Assembly (NCBI RefSeq): GCF_947495675.1 | Contig: NZ_CANLZX010000002.1 | Coordinates: forward strand, 1-64,000 | Origin: an uncultured Algibacter sp. | Lineage (GTDB): Bacteria; Bacteroidota; Bacteroidia; Flavobacteriales; Flavobacteriaceae | Direction of reading: 5' to 3' | DNA: 64,000 nucleotides | In this document: positions 60,731 to 64,000 of the stretch, one piece after another | Layout of the letters: the number at the start of each line of letters is the position of its first letter | How positions within the stretch are numbered: the first letter of the stretch is position 1 | The notes under the pieces: generated by a model | Told to the model about the DNA's origin: nothing | The model's input: the letters and a program-made list of their open reading frames with translations, nothing else | Database searches by the model: none | Made by a program: the position numbers and the translations under genes

Positions 60731-62970
60731 ATCTCTACAGTTTTATGTGGATCTTCAGTTAAAATTTCAACAAAGTTTCCACGCATTCCAGTTCCTCCCA
60801 TAATTGGGTCTATCATTGTTTTGGTAACCATTTCTGTATCATTAATACCTTTACCAAAAGCTCTACTCAACTTTTTGTTATCATGCCCAAAGCCATGAAC
60901 CATATATACAGAATCCCATCTAATACGTTCTGTAACTCTTACTTTAATGGAAAATGTTGAGGTAATTTTATCTTGATTTTTCAACCAAACTGATTGTCCA
61001 GTTTTTAAACCAATTATTCTAGCAACTTTTGGGTTTACCCAAAGATTGTTTTCACTCTTTAAATCATTTAGATTAGGGTTATTAGCAGTTCTGCTAAATG
61101 TGTGCATAGGCGATCTTCCATAATTTAATCTATAAAAACCTTGAGGTGGTTCAGGGTGTTTGGTATAAAGTGGCATTGGGTCGAATCCTAAATCTTTTAA
61201 TTCTTTAGAATACAGTTCTATTTTACCACTTGCAGTTGGAAATTCATGATTTTCACCTTCCACTAAATACATTGGTCCAGATTTACGAGGATAATGTTTT
61301 ACTCCAATCTTTTCCATTTCTTCTAATGACGTTCCCATTTTTTTCAATTGCCATTCTATGACTTCTTTATAATCATCATATTTAAAAAAATCGCCTAAAC
61401 CAATTCGTTCACCAATTTGTTTAGCGATCCACCAACCTGGTTTAGAATCGTATTTTGGTTTTACAGCAGGTACTCTAACAGCTATTGAAGGCTCTCTATT
61501 TGTAGCAGAACGAATACCATCATAACGCTCTAAATAGGTGCATTCTGGTAGAACAACATCAGCATAACCAGTAACATCCATAGGCATGGTATCTATAACA
61601 ACCATAAACTCAAGCTCATCTATTGCTTCTTCTAATAATTTTTTATTAGGGATTGATTTTGTGATATTTGTACCAGCAACCATCATCGCTTTTACAGGAT
61701 ATTTATTATCCTTACTAGGAATTGCATGTCTAATAACTTCTGTAGTAATTCCCATTTGAGCTAACGGGAATTTTTCCCCTATGTCTCTCCAATCCCATTT
61801 TGGATGTGGATATTTTGGATGTGGGAATTTAGGAACACTAATGCTTTCTTTGAAGTAGAATCCACCACGTCGTCCCCAAGAACCTAAAAGACCATTTAAA
61901 ATAGCCATAGCTCTAGCACGTTGTGTATCATCGCCATACCAACTTACATGGCGTCCAGGATGAATAATTACAGCAGGTGCAGCATGTGCCATTTCCCTGG
62001 CTGTTTTTCTAATATCTTCGGGTTTAATTGTTGTAATTCCATAAGCCCATTCTGGAGTGAAATTCTCCACATGATCTTTTAATTCGTCAAATCCGATTGT
62101 ATATCTTTTTACATACGCTTTATCATATAATTCCTCCTTAATAATCACATGCATCCAAGCCAACATTAAAGCAATATCTGTAGCTGGTTTTATTGCTAGC
62201 CAATATTGAGATTTACTTGCTGCTGTTGATAACCTTGGATCTACAGTTATAATTGTTGCATTATTATCAATAGCGTCAGACATTTCTTGTACTTGCGAAT
62301 TATGCATATTCTCACCAATGTGAGAACCAATTAATACTAAGCATTTTGTGTCTCTAATATCTGTTGGTTCTGGAGATCCTATCCAAGAACCATAAGTTAA
62401 GTTAAAACCCGCTTCACGAGCACCTCTACATTGAGCGTAAGCTGGTTCGGCTACTGTATCAGATCCATACGCTTTAAACAAGTGTTCTAAATGTTTACCA
62501 GGAGAACCATGTTTTAATAATGCAAATGATTCAGCTCCATACTTTTCTTTAATATCTTTAAATTTTGAAGCAATTAAGTCTAAAGCTTCTTCCCAACTAG
62601 CTTCCCTAAAGGTCTCTTCACCATTAATTGTTGTTCTAATTAAAGGTGTTTTTAAACGGTCTTCATCATGATACATTCCTACACCACCTGTTCCTCTAGG
62701 ACATAGTCTGCCAAAACAATGTGGGTCTGTTTCATTTCCAATAATTTTTTTAATATTTCCTTGCTCATCAGAATGTGCCCAAGCTGCACATTTCCAAAAA
62801 CATACCTCACAATAGGTGGCAGTTTTTTTTAAATTTTGGGTAATGTTTAAAGCGGTCTTATTATTTAAATATGAATTTTTACCAAAAAGATTTAACGCTG
62901 AAGTGGAGGTAACAAGTCCTCCTATACCTAATGCGGAAATTTTAATAAATTTTCTCCTCGAAGTCGTCAT
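60727..62970 (-). CDS. Molybdopterin oxidoreductase, PsrA/PhsA-like catalytic subunit
   Basis: 747 residues. TAT signal TTSRRKFIKISALG at the N-terminus. FeS motif CEVCFWKC...LCPRG. The Mo ligand is Cys in YAQCRGAREAGF. These features and the BC subunits match polysulfide/thiosulfate reductase, where sulfur compounds are reduced at the periplasmic side. Substrate cannot be told from sequence; tetrathionate reductase has a different architecture. A 16-nt leader follows the TGAC-type promoter. First gene of the long sulfur operon. Confidence 0.92.
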   Translation of the reverse strand: MTTSRRKFIKISALGIGGLVTSTSALNLFGKNSYLNNKTALNITQNLKKTATYCEVCFWKCAAWAHSDEQGNIKKIIGNETDPHCFGRLCPRGTGGVGMYHDEDRLKTPLIRTTINGEETFREASWEEALDLIASKFKDIKEKYGAESFALLKHGSPGKHLEHLFKAYGSDTVAEPAYAQCRGAREAGFNLTYGSWIGSPEPTDIRDTKCLVLIGSHIGENMHNSQVQEMSDAIDNNATIITVDPRLSTAASKSQYWLAIKPATDIALMLAWMHVIIKEELYDKAYVKRYTIGFDELKDHVENFTPEWAYGITTIKPEDIRKTAREMAHAAPAVIIHPGRHVSWYGDDTQRARAMAILNGLLGSWGRRGGFYFKESISVPKFPHPKYPHPKWDWRDIGEKFPLAQMGITTEVIRHAIPSKDNKYPVKAMMVAGTNITKSIPNKKLLEEAIDELEFMVVIDTMPMDVTGYADVVLPECTYLERYDGIRSATNREPSIAVRVPAVKPKYDSKPGWWIAKQIGERIGLGDFFKYDDYKEVIEWQLKKMGTSLEEMEKIGVKHYPRKSGPMYLVEGENHEFPTASGKIELYSKELKDLGFDPMPLYTKHPEPPQGFYRLNYGRSPMHTFSRTANNPNLNDLKSENNLWVNPKVARIIGLKTGQSVWLKNQDKITSTFSIKVRVTERIRWDSVYMVHGFGHDNKKLSRAFGKGINDTEMVTKTMIDPIMGGTGMRGNFVEILTEDPHKTVEI

Positions 62971-62990
62971 ATATTACTTTTTTTTCCCAG

Positions 62991-63033
62991 TAAAGATAGA
63001 ATCGTTGAGGTTTTGAAATTATGACAATTGTCA
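62991..63033 (-). promoter_or_regulatory. TGAC-N4-GTCA promoter of the sulfur operon
   Basis: Perfect palindrome TGAC-AATT-GTCA at 63022-63033 and -7 box TATCTTTA (62991-62998), centres 33 bp apart. The -7 box is the same octamer as at Crp regulator A. Confidence 0.7.
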
Positions 63034-63050
63034 TTAATTCAGTGTTTTAT

Positions 63051-63068
63051 ATGTAACAAATGTTACAT
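63051..63068. promoter_or_regulatory. ATGTAAC-N4-GTTACAT palindrome
   Basis: Perfect 18-bp inverted repeat between the divergent sulfur operon and cytochrome gene, centre 32 bp from the TGAC site. Same half-site as at 55747-55774. Likely operator of a Crp/Fnr-family protein encoded in the module. Confidence 0.55.
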
Positions 63069-63124
63069 AACAATGTCTTTAATAGTATTCGGAATGTTTT
63101 GATAATTGTCTTTCTAAATTATTG

Positions 63125-63132
63125 TAAATTTG
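63125..63132 (+). promoter_or_regulatory. -7 box of the cytochrome gene
   Basis: TAAATTTG, a perfect TAnnTTTG match, 18 bp before the ATG at 63150. Confidence 0.5.
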
Positions 63133-63149
63133 AATAATTGTAAACCTGA

Positions 63150-64000
63150 ATGAAGAAAAAAAAATATTCAAGAGTACTATTTATAATAGTTATACTATTG
63201 TTTTCTATATTATTATACGTAAAAAATAAGACAATCTTTGAGTCAGAAGGTGTATATAAAAGTGTTATTGAAAATGTTAATGAAAGTGACGTTGTTTCAA
63301 CTCAAGAATCTTGTTTTTTATGTCATCAAAACACAAAAGGATATTCTAAGTTTCATAATCCAGAAAATATTGGCTGTGCAAGTTGTCATTTAGGTAATAT
63401 TACTTCATCTAACAAAGAAGAAGCTCATAAAGGCATGGTTTTAATTCCTGGAAATTTATCTGATGCAAAACAAACCTGCGGTAAGTGTCATCCAAATGAA
63501 TTGCATAAAGTAGAAAACTCTTTAATGACAACAAATAGTGGACTTGTAGCAGTAGATAAATTTGTTTTTGGTGAAGCTGATAGTTTGGATTATCATTATC
63601 ATATTAAGGATTTAAAAAATTCGGCAGCAGACAAACATTTAAGAGACTTATGTGCTAACTGTCATTTAGGAGCAGAAAAAACAACTTTCGGATCTATAAA
63701 TCAAAAGAGTAGAGGTGGGGGTTGTAATGCGTGTCATCTAAATTATTCAAATGAAGCATTAATAGACCTAGATAATTATTTAACTTCAAATAAAACAGAA
63801 TTACCCAAATTTCATCCTTCAACAGATATTTTTGTTAATGATACCCATTGTTTTGGTTGTCATAGTCGTTCAAGTAGAATTTCTACAAATTATATAGGCT
63901 TGCAAGAAACCTTGTTGGAAGAAACAGATGTAAACAACAAATCGGGCTTTGAGGTTTTAGAAGATAAACGTGTTTATAAATATATTGAAGAAGATGTACA
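63150..64000 (+). CDS. Multihaem cytochrome c, membrane-anchored, 3' end beyond the window
   Basis: Open from ATG 63150 to the window edge (283 codons visible). N-terminal membrane segment (about 8-24), then six CxxCH haem sites: CFLCH, CASCH, CGKCH, CANCH, CNACH and CFGCH. A SLMTTNSG segment follows the third haem, as in some multihaem proteins linked with sulfur or nitrogen-oxide reductases. It diverges from the Mo reductase operon and shares its regulatory region, so it may supply or receive electrons for it. Total haem number is unknown. Confidence 0.9.
   Translation, partial: MKKKKYSRVLFIIVILLFSILLYVKNKTIFESEGVYKSVIENVNESDVVSTQESCFLCHQNTKGYSKFHNPENIGCASCHLGNITSSNKEEAHKGMVLIPGNLSDAKQTCGKCHPNELHKVENSLMTTNSGLVAVDKFVFGEADSLDYHYHIKDLKNSAADKHLRDLCANCHLGAEKTTFGSINQKSRGGGCNACHLNYSNEALIDLDNYLTSNKTELPKFHPSTDIFVNDTHCFGCHSRSSRISTNYIGLQETLLEETDVNNKSGFEVLEDKRVYKYIEEDV

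Overview
The window is AT-rich chromosomal DNA from a member of the Bacteroidota, most likely a marine-type Flavobacteriaceae. The evidence is the Bacteroidota -7 promoter element (TAnnTTTG-like), the lack of Shine-Dalgarno sites, the FadL and OprP-type porins, the short lipoboxes and the overall protein style. The genus cannot be fixed from this window. No rRNA, tRNA, CRISPR array, insertion sequence or prophage was seen.

Region 1 (1-37975) is a stress and low-oxygen type island. It holds six universal stress proteins, Hsp20, a CbpA/CbpM co-chaperone pair, thioredoxin, a P1B-4 metal ATPase, three NimA-like flavin-barrel proteins, dodecin, a MlaFED-like lipid operon, a FadL porin, patatin, an L,D-transpeptidase, a fermentative D-lactate dehydrogenase and a YtfI/YtfJ-like pair. 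In its middle lies a two-component system. The histidine kinase carries a FixL-like PAS domain, a complete LOV (blue-light) domain and a third PAS. Its neighbour is a receiver-CRP fusion regulator. Seventeen promoters in this region share one layout: a TGAT-N4-ATCA palindrome (four of them with one TGAC/GTCA half) centred exactly 33 bp upstream of a TAnnTTTA/G -7 box. I infer one regulon, resembling the mycobacterial DosR dormancy regulon in content (Hsp20, USPs, P-type ATPase, flavin proteins). One of these promoters fires into a gene-free stretch with two tandem ~184-bp units, each ending in a terminator hairpin: candidate small RNAs.

Region 2 (38250-51716) is a nitrate/nitrite assimilation cluster: nirB, nirD, a DUF4202 gene, a NarX-like kinase, a RidA-like gene, a NarL-family regulator, a NarK-type transporter, a 1173-residue nitrate reductase fused to an FAD reductase and a BFD domain, and a sulfite-reductase-like half protein fused to a rubredoxin. 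Three of its promoters carry clustered TACGTA/TACTTA heptamers that resemble NarL sites.

Region 3 (51745-64000) is a sulfur module, mostly on the minus strand: a PsrABC/PhsABC-like molybdenum reductase, a split YeeE/YedE sulfur transporter, four rhodanese-family proteins, an OprP-type porin and two paralogous Crp/Fnr regulators. A multihaem cytochrome c diverges from it at the right edge. Two membrane-anchored rhodanese-like proteins end in the same Lys-rich tail finishing with Gly-Gly-Cys, one of them without a catalytic cysteine. This looks like a SoxY-style swinging sulfur arm. Its promoters use the same 33-bp layout but with TGAC-N4-GTCA half-sites, and two also have ATGTAAC-N4-GTTACAT palindromes nearby.
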